From Pseudonocardia broussonetiae (GTDB taxonomy: Bacteria; Actinomycetota; Actinomycetes; Mycobacteriales; Pseudonocardiaceae): a DNA stretch of 64,000 nucleotides. The first letter of the stretch is position 1; every line of letters begins with the position of its first letter. The stretch is from the NCBI RefSeq assembly GCF_013155125.1, contig NZ_CP053564.1, forward strand, positions 5,587,501 to 5,651,500. Direction: 5' to 3'. The notes beneath the pieces were generated by a model. The model was given only the letters and a program-made list of their open reading frames with translations. It ran no database searches and was not told where the DNA came from. The position numbers and the translations under genes were made by a program. Positions 1 to 9,263 of this stretch are shown piece after piece.

Positions 1-2
1 AC

Positions 3-485
3 GTCCGCTCGCGGGCCCGCGGCCTGGCGCACCGCGCCGGACTGGCAGCGGTCGTCCTCGGCGGTGCGTTCCTGGTCTGGACCTTCCTCGCGCACGGACC
101 GTTCTGGACGGTCGTGCCGGTGCTGGTCGCGGCGGCGGCCCTGATCGCGGCGGTCGTGGCCAACCAGCGCGCGCGGGAGGGCTGGGCCTTCCTGCTCACC
201 GCGACCGCGATCGTCGCGGTGACGGTGACCCTGTTCGGCTCGCTCCACCCCGACGTGCTGCCCTCGACCACCGACCCCGCCTTCAGCCTGAACACCACGA
301 ACGCCGCGTCGACGCCGTACACCCTGCGGATCATGACCTGGGTGGCGGTCGTCGTCACCCCCGTCGTGCTGGCCTACCAGTCCTGGACGTTCTGGGTGTT
401 CCGCCGCCGCATCGGCGCGGCCGACATCCCGGTCGCGGCCGGGCTGCCCGTCCGCCGCACCCGGAAGGACGAGCCGGTCCGATGA
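3..485 (+). CDS. cydB: Cytochrome bd oxidase subunit II, C-terminal part (truncated by window edge)
   Basis: The frame is open from the window edge and encodes the last ~160 residues of CydB, the membrane subunit that pairs with CydA in the quinol-oxidising bd terminal oxidase. Visible are three hydrophobic helices and the conserved tail stretch with FGSLHPDVLPS followed by SLNTTNAASTPYTL, typical of CydB just before its last helix. The stop codon overlaps the start of the downstream cydDC fusion (ATGA), so the two are translationally coupled, as is usual because CydDC is needed for bd oxidase assembly. The N-terminal half lies outside the window. Confidence 0.93.
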   Translation, partial: VRSRARGLAHRAGLAAVVLGGAFLVWTFLAHGPFWTVVPVLVAAAALIAAVVANQRAREGWAFLLTATAIVAVTVTLFGSLHPDVLPSTTDPAFSLNTTNAASTPYTLRIMTWVAVVVTPVVLAYQSWTFWVFRRRIGAADIPVAAGLPVRRTRKDEPVR

Positions 486-3400
486 AGCCACTGGACCCGC
501 GGCTGCTGCGGCACGCCTCGGCCGCGCGTCGCTACGTCGTGCTGGCCGCCGCGCTCGCCGTGGCGACCGCGGGCCTGGTGCTCGTCGCGGCCGAACTGCT
601 CGCCCGCGCCGTCGACGCCGCCTTCCTCGGCGGCGCCGGCCTCGACGTGCTGGTCCCGCTGCTGGTGGGCCTGCTCGTCACCGTCACCGCCCGTGCGGTG
701 CTCGCCTGGGCGGGCGAGGTGGCCGCGCACCGGGCCTCCACCGACGTCGTCCGGCAGCTGCGGTCGCGGCTCGTGGCGCACGTGCTGGCGCTCGGGCCGC
801 GGCACCGCGACCTGCCGCCCACCGGCGAGCTGGCCACCCTGGCCGCCCGCGGGCTGGACGGGATGGAGGGCTACTTCAGCCGCTACCTGCCGACCCTGCT
901 CGTCGCAGCCACCGTGCCGGCCGCCGTCGCCGGGCGCATCCTGTTCGCCGACCCGCTGTCGGGGCTGATCGTGGGGCTGACGGTCCCGCTCATCCCGATC
1001 TTCATGATCCTCGTCGGGCTGCACACCGAGCGCTCCACCCGCCGGCAGTGGCGCACCCTCGCCGTGCTCGGCCACCACTTCCTCGACCTCGTCGCCGGGA
1101 TGGACGTGCTCGTGGCCTTCGGTCGGGCCCGCCGCCAGTCCGGGCGGCTGCACGCGCTCGCCGACTCCTACCGGCAGGCCACGATGCGCACCCTGCGGGT
1201 CGCGTTCCTGTCCGCCCTCGTGCTCGAGCTGCTCGCTACGCTCTCGGTCGCGCTCGTCGCGGTGTCGGTCGGGCTGCGGCTCGTCGACGGCCGGCTCGAC
1301 CTCGTCACCGCGCTCGTCGTGCTGATCCTCGTGCCGGAGGTCTACCTCCCGCTGCGCGCCGTCGGCGCCCGCTTCCACGACTCCGCCGAGGGTCTCGCCG
1401 CTGCCGCGGAGGTGTTCGCCGTCCTGGAGGTGCCCGTCACCGGGACCGGCCGACGGATCCCGGCTCCGGACCCGTCGCGGCTCCCCGTGCACCTGGAGGC
1501 GGTCACCGTGGACGGCCGGGGCGGTCGCGTCCTCGACGGGTTCGACCTCGTCGTGGAGCCCGGCGCCGTGCTCGGGGTGCGGGGTCCGAGCGGGTCCGGC
1601 AAGTCCACCCTGGTCGACCTGCTGCTCGGGCTGCGCCGTCCCGACGACGGCCGCGTCACCGTCGGTGGCGTCGACCTCGCCGTCGTCGACCGCGACGCCT
1701 GGTCGCGCCGCGTCGCCTGGGTGCCCCAGCGGCCGGTGCTCGTGCGCGGCACCGTGACCGACAACATCCGCCTCGCCGCTCCCGACGCCTCCGACGAGCG
1801 GGTGGCGGCCGCCGCGGACGCCGCCGCGCTCGACGTGCCGCTCGACCGGAGTGTCGGTGAGGACGGCGTGGGCCTGTCCACCGGGCAGCAGCGCCGCGTC
1901 GCGCTCGCCCGCGCCGTGCTCGCCGACCGTCCGCTCCTGCTGCTCGACGAACCCACCGAGGGCGTCGACGCCGGCACCGAGGCCGCGATCGTCAGGGCGC
2001 TGCCGGGCATCGCGGCGGGGCGGACCGTCGTGCTGGTCAGCCACCGCGCCGAGGTGCTGGCCGCGTGCGACCGCGTCGTCACGGTCGACGGCCCGGACCG
2101 CGCCGGCCACACCGGACACGTCGACCGCGCCGGCTCTGCTCCCGCGCCGCTCCCCCCGCAGACCCCGACCGCTGCGCCCTCCGCCCCCGGGGCGCCGCGG
2201 TCGGGCCCCGTCCCCGCCTCGGCGGCCGGTGCCCTGCGCTGGTCGCTGTCTGCGGCCCGGGGCCAGCGCCGCAGGCTGGTGCTCGCCGCGCTGCTCGGGA
2301 CACTCGCACTCGGCAGCGGGGTGGCGCTGACGGCCACCTCGGCCTGGCTCATCTCCTCCGCGGCACTCCACCCGCCGGTGCTGGCGCTGATGGTCGCGAT
2401 CGTCGCCGTCCGCGCCTTCGGCCTCGCCAAGGGCGTGCTCCGCTACGCCGAGCGGCTGGTGTCCCACGATGCCGCCCTGCGTGCGGCCGGTGCGCTGCGC
2501 GTGCGGATCTGGGAGGCGCTGGTGCGCCTCGGACCGGCGGCCACCGCGCGCCTGCGCCGCGGGGAGCTGCTGTCCCGCCTGGTCTCCGACGTCGACGCCC
2601 AGCAGGACCTGCTGGTGCGGGTGCTGGTGCCGGCCGCGGCCGCCGCCGCGGTGGGGCTGGGGGCCGCCGTCGGGATCGGGCTGCTGCTCCCCGCCGCGGG
2701 GCTCGTCGTCGCGGCCGGGGTGCTCGTCGCCGGGGTTCTCGCCCCCGCGGTGGCCGCCCGGGCCGCGCACCGCACGGAGCGGCGGGCCGCCGCCGCCCGC
2801 GGCGAGGTCCTCGCCCGGACCGTCGAGCTCGTCGAGGCGGCCCCCGACCTGGTCGCGTTCGGCGCGGCCGCCCGGTTCCGCGACCGGCTCGGTGCCGCCG
2901 ACGCCCGCCTCGCGGCCCTGCTGCGCCGCGCGGCCACCGCCCGCGGGGTCGGCGCCGGGATCGCCGTGCTTGCGACGGGCGCCACCTCGGTCGCGGCCAC
3001 CGCGGTCGGCATCGCCGCCGTCCGGGCCGGGACCCTGCCCGGCCCCGCGCTCGCGGTCCTCGCACTGACCCCGCTCGCGCTGGCCGACGTCGTGGCCGGG
3101 CTCCCCGACGCTGCGGTCCGGCTGCTCACCGCGCTGCCCGCCGCCCGGCGGCTCGCCGAGCTCGAGGCGCAGCCGGCGACGGTCGCCCGGCCCGCCCCGA
3201 CCAGTGGGCACCGCGCAGCGGTCCCGTCGCCGTCGGGGTTCACGGCCGACGGGCTCGCCGTGCGCTGGCCCGGCGCCACCACCGACGCCGTCCGTGGTGT
3301 CGACCTGGACCTGCGCGCCGGAACGCGACTGGCCGTGACCGGGCCCTCCGGCTCCGGGAAGTCCACCGTCGTCGCCGCCCTCCTGCGCACGCTCGACCCG

Positions 3401-3892
3401 AGCGCCGGAGCACTGCGCGCCGACGGGCGCGACGTGCGCGAGCTGACCGGGACCGAGGTCCGCAGCGGCATCGCCTGGTGCGGCGCCCGCACCCACCTGT
3501 TCGACAGCACGCTGCGCGCCAACCTCGCCCTCGCCGCTCCCGGGGCCTCCGACGAGCATCTGGTCGCGGCCCTGGGACGCGCACGGCTCGGCGACTGGCT
3601 GGCCGGCCTGCCCGACGGCCTGGACACCGCGGTCGGCGAGCACGGGGGCACGGTGTCCGGCGGAGAGCGCCAGCGCATCGGCGTCGCCCGCGCGCTGCTC
3701 GCCGAGCGCAACGTCCTGGTCCTCGACGAGCCCACCGCCCACCTCGACCCGGCCACCGCGGACGCCCTGGCCGCCGAACTGCTCACCGTCAGCGCGGGTC
3801 GTACGGCGCTGATCGTCACCCACCGGCCCGAGCAGACCCCCGGCCTGGCCGAGGTCCGCATCGGCGGCCGGGCCCCGGTTCCCACCGGCTGA
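482..3892 (+). CDS. cydDC: Fused CydD-CydC thiol reductant ABC exporter
   Basis: An 1136-residue single polypeptide carries two complete ABC half-transporters. The CydD half (about 1-545) has six membrane segments, Walker A GPSGSGKST near residue 370, signature LSTGQQRRVALARA near 465 and Walker B LLLLDEPTEGVD near 486. The CydC half begins near 585, with Walker A GPSGSGKST near 953, signature VSGGERQRIGVARA near 1058 and Walker B VLVLDEPTAHLD near 1078. The linker (about 545-585) is Pro/Ala-rich. CydDC exports cysteine/glutathione-type thiols and is required to assemble cytochrome bd. In E. coli the halves are separate genes; the fusion is common in actinomycetes. The start is the ATG coupled to the cydB stop. 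Confidence 0.93.
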   Translation: MKPLDPRLLRHASAARRYVVLAAALAVATAGLVLVAAELLARAVDAAFLGGAGLDVLVPLLVGLLVTVTARAVLAWAGEVAAHRASTDVVRQLRSRLVAHVLALGPRHRDLPPTGELATLAARGLDGMEGYFSRYLPTLLVAATVPAAVAGRILFADPLSGLIVGLTVPLIPIFMILVGLHTERSTRRQWRTLAVLGHHFLDLVAGMDVLVAFGRARRQSGRLHALADSYRQATMRTLRVAFLSALVLELLATLSVALVAVSVGLRLVDGRLDLVTALVVLILVPEVYLPLRAVGARFHDSAEGLAAAAEVFAVLEVPVTGTGRRIPAPDPSRLPVHLEAVTVDGRGGRVLDGFDLVVEPGAVLGVRGPSGSGKSTLVDLLLGLRRPDDGRVTVGGVDLAVVDRDAWSRRVAWVPQRPVLVRGTVTDNIRLAAPDASDERVAAAADAAALDVPLDRSVGEDGVGLSTGQQRRVALARAVLADRPLLLLDEPTEGVDAGTEAAIVRALPGIAAGRTVVLVSHRAEVLAACDRVVTVDGPDRAGHTGHVDRAGSAPAPLPPQTPTAAPSAPGAPRSGPVPASAAGALRWSLSAARGQRRRLVLAALLGTLALGSGVALTATSAWLISSAALHPPVLALMVAIVAVRAFGLAKGVLRYAERLVSHDAALRAAGALRVRIWEALVRLGPAATARLRRGELLSRLVSDVDAQQDLLVRVLVPAAAAAAVGLGAAVGIGLLLPAAGLVVAAGVLVAGVLAPAVAARAAHRTERRAAAARGEVLARTVELVEAAPDLVAFGAAARFRDRLGAADARLAALLRRAATARGVGAGIAVLATGATSVAATAVGIAAVRAGTLPGPALAVLALTPLALADVVAGLPDAAVRLLTALPAARRLAELEAQPATVARPAPTSGHRAAVPSPSGFTADGLAVRWPGATTDAVRGVDLDLRAGTRLAVTGPSGSGKSTVVAALLRTLDPSAGALRADGRDVRELTGTEVRSGIAWCGARTHLFDSTLRANLALAAPGASDEHLVAALGRARLGDWLAGLPDGLDTAVGEHGGTVSGGERQRIGVARALLAERNVLVLDEPTAHLDPATADALAAELLTVSAGRTALIVTHRPEQTPGLAEVRIGGRAPVPTG

Positions 3893-4305
3893 GGCGGGAC
3901 GGGGAACTGAGCCGGCACCGCCCGCCGCGGACCCGGACACCGCGAACAGCACCAGCACGCACCACCGCTGCCCGACCACCGGTCGCGCCTCGTGCGCCCA
4001 GCCGACCGGGGAGGTCCGGGCCGACCGGCGCGGTCCCGTGGCGTCGCCGACGTCGCGGAGCACGCCGGCTGGGTCACGACCCCGCCGACGCGCGCGCACA
4101 CCCCGGCACCCGCCCAGGCCGCGACGCCCCGGCGGCACTGGCGAAAGCCCCGGGCCCGCCGGGCCGTCGGAGGGGCACGAACGGCCAGGTCCGGTGCGTG
4201 CCCGTGCCGTCCGGCCCTGGGACCGCCGCCCTTGGGCTCGTTCCGCGACGGCGGAGACACGCCGAGGATGGGTTCGGGATCAGCCCGGCCACCAGAGGAG
4301 CGCAC
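3893..4305. other. Intergenic stretch, no gene seen
   Basis: About 410 bp after cydDC. I find no convincing reading frame or RNA gene. Open frames here are GC-rich shadows. The last bases before 4306 hold a good ribosome binding site (AGAGGAG at 4293-4299) for the following small gene. Confidence 0.6.
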
Positions 4306-4464
4306 ATGAACGTCTACGACCACTCCGGCGTCTGCATCGGTACCGCCGACCCGCATGGAGCTGTGGTGGACCACAGCGGTGTTCGTATCGGCACCGTGTC
4401 GCCAGACGGACAGGTCACCGACAGCAGCGGGGTCCGGATCGGACGGGTCGCCACGCCCGGGTGA
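4306..4464 (+). CDS. 52-residue protein made of three ~17-residue repeats
   Basis: A short gene with a good ribosome binding site (AGAGGAG, 7 nt before ATG). The protein consists of three imperfect copies of a unit of the form D-x-S-G-V-x-I-G-x-(V/A), separated by a P-(H/D)-G turn: DHSGVCIGTA, DHSGVRIGTV, DSSGVRIGRV. Short repeats like this form small beta-blade or beta-flower folds in other proteins; that comparison is from memory and weak. No signal peptide or membrane segment. Its TGA is followed in the same frame by the orphan SARP tail at 4465-4791, so the two may once have been joined or the tail merely landed there. Function unknown. Confidence 0.6.
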   Translation: MNVYDHSGVCIGTADPHGAVVDHSGVRIGTVSPDGQVTDSSGVRIGRVATPG

Positions 4465-4791
4465 GACGGCGGCACGACCGCGCTGCACCTGGCCAACCTC
4501 GGCCGGGCCCAGCACGACGCCGGCGACCCCACCGCCCTGGGCACACTGCAGCGGGCGCTCACCGCTGCCGAGCAGGAGGGCGACCTGCGGCTGCTCGCCG
4601 AGATCCGCGTCTCCCTCGCCGAGATCCTCCTGTTCACCGGCGACCGGGCCGCGGCACAGGACCTGCTGCTCGCCACCGACCACTGGTACACCGCGTCAGG
4701 GGGCGGTGATGGGGCGGCACGAGCTGAGCGCCTGTTGGCCTCGCTGCGCGTCGAGGGCGCGGCCGTGGGCCGTCCGGCCCGAGATCGGTGA
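4465..4791 (+). pseudogene. Orphan C-terminal tail of a SARP/BTAD-family regulator
   Basis: From 4467 the sequence closely matches the 3' end of the SARP regulator gene at 21296-24118 (from about 23804), in frame and without internal stops for ~108 codons; shared stretches include LQRALTAAEQEGDLRLLAE and LFTGDRAAAQDLLLA. This is the terminal TPR-like region only; DNA-binding, BTAD and NTPase parts are absent and there is no start of its own. It sits directly upstream of the LAL gene in the same orientation that the full-length paralogue has relative to a LAL remnant at 24139. It is therefore the leftover of a duplicated SARP gene. Confidence 0.85.
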
Positions 4792-5236
4792 CGGTGACCG
4801 TGCATGTGGGCGGCCGGGGCGTTGCGCGGGTGCCGGCGTCGACCACGCCGTCACCCTGGAGCCGCACAGCACGCACGCCGACCAACGTTGCTGTTCCTGG
4901 CGATCGGGCGTGCAATGGGCCTCGTGGACGACATGTCAGCGGCGGCGACCATCGCCGCTGCCCTCGACCAGGTCGGGTCCCGGCCTACCGGGTGCCGCGG
5001 GACGAGCCCGTCGTGGCGCCAGAGATGGGTGACCCGCGCATCCGGCTCGGACCCGGCCGCGTCAAGGACCGGACGGTGATCCCGCTGACCCGCCGGCCCG
5101 GGTTCGGCATCACAGGTGACGGGCCCGCGGAGATCCTCAGCGTCTTCGGACGGCCCGGCGAACGCATGGACCTCCGGCCGCCACCTTCGCAGCCCGACAG
5201 GCCGGCACGGGAGCGGTGTTCAGGGAGCGACCGATC
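4792..5236. other. Intergenic stretch, no gene seen
   Basis: About 440 bp between the SARP tail and the LAL gene. Frames are open in several phases, as expected for this GC content, but none shows a recognisable domain or ribosome binding site. It has no counterpart at the related locus near 24.12 kb, where the SARP gene and LAL tail are almost abutting. It holds the LAL promoter by position and possibly eroded coding sequence. Confidence 0.5.
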
Positions 5237-7963
5237 GTGACGGGTCCGCTGCTGCAGACCAAGCTGCACCTCCCCCGCGGCCGACACGGTCTGGTCGCCC
5301 GTCCGCGACTGATCGAGCGTCTGACCCGTGGTTCCGGGTCGGTGTTGACGCTCGTATCGGCTCCGGCCGGATTCGGCAAGACGACACTGCTGACGGAGTG
5401 GATCGCGGCCGACGGCCGCCCCGCGGGGTGGCTGTCGCTCGACCGGCGCGACAACGACCCGACCACGTTCTGGACCTACGTGATCACCGCGCTGCGGATG
5501 GTGGCGCCCCAGGTCGGTGCCGCTGCGCTGGCACTGCTGGAGTCACCCCGCACCCCGGTCGAGGACGTCCTCGCCACCCTGCTCAACGACCTGTCCACCG
5601 TCCCGGACGACGTGGTGCTGGTGCTCGACGACTACCACGTCATCGACGCGCACGAGGTGCACGAGAGCATGGGGTTCCTCCTGGAGCACCTTCCCCCGCA
5701 GTTGCACATCGTGATCGCCGGACGCGCCGACCCGGCCCTGCCGCTGGCACGCATGCGGGTCCGGGGTGAGTTGGTCGAGGTCCGCGCCGTCGACCTGCGG
5801 TTCACCCCCGACGAGGCCGCGGCCTACCTCACCGGGGTGATGGGACTGGCCCTCACGGCGCACGACGTCTCGACGCTCGAGGGACGCACCGAGGGATGGA
5901 TCGCCGCGCTGCAGCTGGCGGCGCTGTCGATGCAGGGCCGCGACGACGTCGCCGGCTTCATCGCCGGGTTCGCCGGGGACGACCGGTACATCGTCGACTA
6001 CCTGGCCGAGGAGGTCCTGGCCCGCCAGCCCGACCACCTCCACCGCTTCCTGCTGCAGACCTCGGCGCTGGAGCGGCTGAGCGGCCCGCTGTGTGATGCG
6101 GTCACCGGCCAGGACGGCGGCCACGGTGTGCTGGCGGCGCTGGAGCGGGCGAACCTGTTCCTGGTCCCGCTCGATCACCGCCGCCGGTGGTACCGCTACC
6201 ACCACCTGTTCGCCGACGTCCTGCGGGCGCACCTGCAGGGCGAGCAGCCCGACAGCGTTCATGAGCTGCACCTGCGGGCGAGCAGCTGGTACGAGCAGAA
6301 CGGCGAACGGTCGGAGGCGATCCGCCACGCGATGGCCGGCGAGGACTTCGAGCGAGCCGCGGACCTGGTGGAGCTCGCGATCCCCGCAACGCTCCAGGGT
6401 CGAAGGGAGACCACCCTGCGTCGCTGGCTCGAGGCGCTCCCCGAGGCCCTGGTCCAGCACAGGCCCGTACTCAGCAACGGCTTCGCCGGATCGCTCATGT
6501 CGACCGGCGAGATCGAGGGCGTCGAGGCTCACCTGCTCGACGCCGAGCGGTGGCTGGACACGACGACAGCCGGTCAGGGATCGGATGCCCCGTCGGCAGG
6601 GATGGTCGTCGTGGACGACCAGGCGGCTCGTCGCCTTCCCGGTGCGATCGCCGTCCACCGGGCCGGCCAGGCCCTCCTCGTCGGTGATCCGGCCGCCACC
6701 AGGACACATGCCCGGCGGGCGCTCGACCTGGTCGATGAGGACGACCACGTCGCTCGTGGAGCGGCAGACGCCCTCCTGGGACTCGCGTGCTGGACGAGCG
6801 GGGACCTCGTTGCGGCGCACCGTTGGTACACCGATGCCATGGCGAGTCTGGGGAAGGCCGGGTACCTGTCCGACGTGATCGGTTGCGCCGTCGTCCTGGC
6901 CGACATCCGGATCGCGCAAGGCCGACTCCGCGAGGCGATGAGCACCTACGAGCGGGGACTGCAGGTCTCCACCGAACAGGCCGGACCCGTGCTGCGCGGA
7001 GTGGCGGACATGCACGTGGGCATGAGCGCGCTGCTGCGCGAACGCGATGATCTCGAATCCGCGATGCGGCACCTGTCGACGAGCAGGGACCTGGGCGAGC
7101 ACGTCGGTCTACCGCGGAACCGGTACCGCTGGCGGGTCGCCATGGCCGGGGTGCGCGAGTCCGAAGGGGATCTCGGCAGCGCCCTCGACCTGCTGGACGA
7201 GGCAGAGCGCCTGTACGTGAGCGACTTCCATCCCGATGTCCGACCGGTTCCGGCATTGCGGGCCCGGCTGTGGATCGCGCAGGGGAGGCTGGGTGAGGCC
7301 CTCGACTGGGCGCGTGCGCAGGGTCTGTCGGTCGAGGACGACCTCAGCTACCTGCGCGAGTTCGAACACATCACCCTGGCCAGGGCGCTTCTGGCCCGGT
7401 ACGAGAGTGAAGGCGCAGAGCGATCGCACGACGAGGCCGTCCGGCTCCTGGGCCGTCTCCTGCGCGCAGCGGAGGACGGGGACAGGACGGGAAGCGTCAT
7501 CGAGATCACTGTGCTGCAGGCACTCGCGCTCGGGATGCGGGGCGATGTCCCTGCGGCGCTGGCGCCGCTGGAACGCGCCCTCATGCTGGCCGAGCCGGAA
7601 GGCCACGTCCGGATCCTGGTCGACGAGGGCCCGCCCATGGCGGTCCTGCTGAGAGCGGCCGCGAAACGCCGCATCGCGCCCAACCACGTCCGGCGCCTGC
7701 TGACCGCCTCCGGAGCGACGCAGGACAGGACGACCCCGGGCCAGGTCGTGATCGAACCACTGAGCGAACGTGAACTCGACGTGCTCCGACTGCTCGCCAC
7801 CGACCTCGGCGGCCCGGACATCGCCCGCCGGCTCATCGTGTCCCTGAACACCGTGCGGACCCACACCAGGAACATCTACGCCAAACTCGGCGTGAACAAC
7901 CGTCGGGCAGCGGTCCACCGGGCCGAGGAACTCGAACTGTTGGTGCGAACCCGCCACCGCTGA
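5237..7963 (+). CDS. LAL (MalT-like) LuxR-family STAND regulator, locus A
   Basis: A ~908-residue transcription regulator of the LAL/MalT class. Near the N-terminus is a P-loop SAPAGFGKTTLL, then VLVLDDYHVID (Walker B with the LAL-typical DDYH), GRTEGWIAALQLA and RYHHLFADVLRAHL, a long alpha-helical TPR-like sensor region, and a C-terminal LuxR helix-turn-helix (LSERELDVLRLLA to VRTHTRNIYAKLGV). LAL proteins usually bind ATP and an effector, oligomerise and activate nearby promoters. The GTG at 5237 is preferred because AGGGAG lies 9 nt upstream; an in-frame GTG at 5216 is possible. It converges with the reductase of cassette A (18 bp apart). Its last ~62 codons recur as a remnant at 24139-24327. 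Confidence 0.9.
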   Translation: MTGPLLQTKLHLPRGRHGLVARPRLIERLTRGSGSVLTLVSAPAGFGKTTLLTEWIAADGRPAGWLSLDRRDNDPTTFWTYVITALRMVAPQVGAAALALLESPRTPVEDVLATLLNDLSTVPDDVVLVLDDYHVIDAHEVHESMGFLLEHLPPQLHIVIAGRADPALPLARMRVRGELVEVRAVDLRFTPDEAAAYLTGVMGLALTAHDVSTLEGRTEGWIAALQLAALSMQGRDDVAGFIAGFAGDDRYIVDYLAEEVLARQPDHLHRFLLQTSALERLSGPLCDAVTGQDGGHGVLAALERANLFLVPLDHRRRWYRYHHLFADVLRAHLQGEQPDSVHELHLRASSWYEQNGERSEAIRHAMAGEDFERAADLVELAIPATLQGRRETTLRRWLEALPEALVQHRPVLSNGFAGSLMSTGEIEGVEAHLLDAERWLDTTTAGQGSDAPSAGMVVVDDQAARRLPGAIAVHRAGQALLVGDPAATRTHARRALDLVDEDDHVARGAADALLGLACWTSGDLVAAHRWYTDAMASLGKAGYLSDVIGCAVVLADIRIAQGRLREAMSTYERGLQVSTEQAGPVLRGVADMHVGMSALLRERDDLESAMRHLSTSRDLGEHVGLPRNRYRWRVAMAGVRESEGDLGSALDLLDEAERLYVSDFHPDVRPVPALRARLWIAQGRLGEALDWARAQGLSVEDDLSYLREFEHITLARALLARYESEGAERSHDEAVRLLGRLLRAAEDGDRTGSVIEITVLQALALGMRGDVPAALAPLERALMLAEPEGHVRILVDEGPPMAVLLRAAAKRRIAPNHVRRLLTASGATQDRTTPGQVVIEPLSERELDVLRLLATDLGGPDIARRLIVSLNTVRTHTRNIYAKLGVNNRRAAVHRAEELELLVRTRHR

Positions 7964-7980
7964 CCCCGACCCGTCGTCGT

Positions 7981-8985
7981 TCACCGAGCAGTGGCGGTTC
8001 CCTCATCCGGCCGCACCGAGATGGCCAGCTTTCCCCGGACGCGTCCCGTTTCGAGGTACCGGATCGCCTCCGCCGATGCGCTCAGCGCGTACGTTCGTTC
8101 GATGATCGGTGTGAGACTCCCGCCCTCGACGAGCTCTCGCAGGAGATCGAGATCCCCGGAACTCCGCTTCGTGGTGAGCGGGCGCAGGGTCTGGCCGATG
8201 AACGCCGACATCACGCTGGCTCCGACCATCCGCTTCAGCGGCCCGAGGAACCGGTCGGTGGAGTCGCCACTGCTCAGTACGAGCCTGCCCGATGGGGTGA
8301 GGATGCGCCGGAACGCGCCGGGTGAGGTGGTCCCGGCAAGCTGGAAGACGACGTCGTAGGCCTGATCCAGCGTCGTCAGGTCCTCGCGGGTGTAGTCGAT
8401 GACGTGGTCAGCCCCTATCGACCGGACGAGTTCCACGTTCCTCGTACTGCACACTCCTGTCACGACCGCGCCGAACGACTTGGCGATCTGGACGGCGAAG
8501 CTCCCCACACCACCCGAGGCCCCGATGATCAGGACCCGCTGGCCGGCGCGGACCTCGCCCACATCGCGGAGGCCCTGGAGGGCCGTCATGCCGGCCAAGG
8601 GGATGGTGGCCGCCTGCTCGTGGGTCACGTTCGCGGGTTTGAGAGCGAGGAAGCCCGCCGGTGCGGTCACGTACTCGGCGAACGCACCCGCGCCGACGAA
8701 CCCACAGACCTCGTCCCCTGGTCGGAACCGGGTCGTGCCGGCGCCGACGGCCTGAACCTCGCCGGAGACGTCGCTACCGAGAACGAGGTTCTTCGGCGTC
8801 CGCAGCCCGGCCCCGGCCAGACGGGAGATGTACGGCAGGCCTCGCATGAAGTGCCAGTCCCACGGGTTCGGGGAGGCCGCGGCGACCCGGATGAGGACCT
8901 CACCGGGTGCCGGCTCCGGTCGGGGAACGTCGCTGAATTCCAGGACGTCTGCCGAACCGAACTCGACCTGGGTGATCGCCTTCAT
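7981..8985 (-). CDS. Zinc-free MDR NAD(P)H quinone-type oxidoreductase, cassette A
   Basis: A 334-residue medium-chain reductase. An N-terminal GroES-like domain (VLIRVAAASPNPWDWH, LGSDVSGEVQAVG) is followed by a Rossmann domain with the nucleotide motif IIGASGGVGSFAVQIA and DHVIDYTRED. Zinc ligands of alcohol dehydrogenases are absent, so it belongs with quinone/enone reductases. It is the last gene of a four-gene coupled operon; its ATG overlaps the stop of the small protein (ATGA). Close paralogues stand at 15607-16680 and 30889-32028, each downstream of a membrane protein gene. Substrate unknown. Confidence 0.9.
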   Translation of the reverse strand: MKAITQVEFGSADVLEFSDVPRPEPAPGEVLIRVAAASPNPWDWHFMRGLPYISRLAGAGLRTPKNLVLGSDVSGEVQAVGAGTTRFRPGDEVCGFVGAGAFAEYVTAPAGFLALKPANVTHEQAATIPLAGMTALQGLRDVGEVRAGQRVLIIGASGGVGSFAVQIAKSFGAVVTGVCSTRNVELVRSIGADHVIDYTREDLTTLDQAYDVVFQLAGTTSPGAFRRILTPSGRLVLSSGDSTDRFLGPLKRMVGASVMSAFIGQTLRPLTTKRSSGDLDLLRELVEGGSLTPIIERTYALSASAEAIRYLETGRVRGKLAISVRPDEGTATAR

Positions 8986-9263
8986 GATCTTCCTCCATCG
9001 ATGTCGGTGTCCGGGCAGTGGCCGTGCCGTGGTCCGCTGACGGCCTGCACCGAGATCAACGTGACTCCCAGATCGCGGATCCGGTCGAGCAGGCCGTGGA
9101 GCGCGGCTTGGTCGACGACGGGACCCCGCATCGTGGTCGTGCCGTCACTCTCGCGGGTGAGGGTCGAGCCGCCGAACCAGGCGGACCAGTGATCGTCGAG
9201 GTGTCCACCCACGCGCATCTCGTAGCGGGCGGGCTCCCGCTCGTCCGGGGACGGCCCGCTCAT
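8982..9263 (-). CDS. Small DQAALHGLL-family protein, cassette A
   Basis: A 93-residue soluble protein of a family seen four times in this window. Conserved core: GHLDDHWSAWF, then DGTT, then DQAALHGLLDRIRDLG and LISV. No Cys pair, signal peptide or membrane segment. The pattern (beta strands, then a helix containing LHGLL, then a strand) suggests a small compact domain, perhaps ligand- or protein-binding; this is inference. Start chosen as the ATG overlapping the DUF2306 stop (ATGA at 9260-9263); a longer upstream frame would run into the DUF2306 gene. It is coupled in turn to the reductase. I do not recognise a named family. Confidence 0.85.
   Translation of the reverse strand: MSGPSPDEREPARYEMRVGGHLDDHWSAWFGGSTLTRESDGTTTMRGPVVDQAALHGLLDRIRDLGVTLISVQAVSGPRHGHCPDTDIDGGRS

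Noticed and set aside
374..4138. Very long minus-strand open frame opposite cydDC
   Set aside because: It is a GC-driven shadow: composition is Arg/Gly/Gln-rich without domains, and the plus strand encodes an unmistakable CydDC.
4792..5215. Possible small genes between the SARP tail and LAL gene
   Set aside because: Several overlapping frames are open, none with a domain or ribosome binding site.
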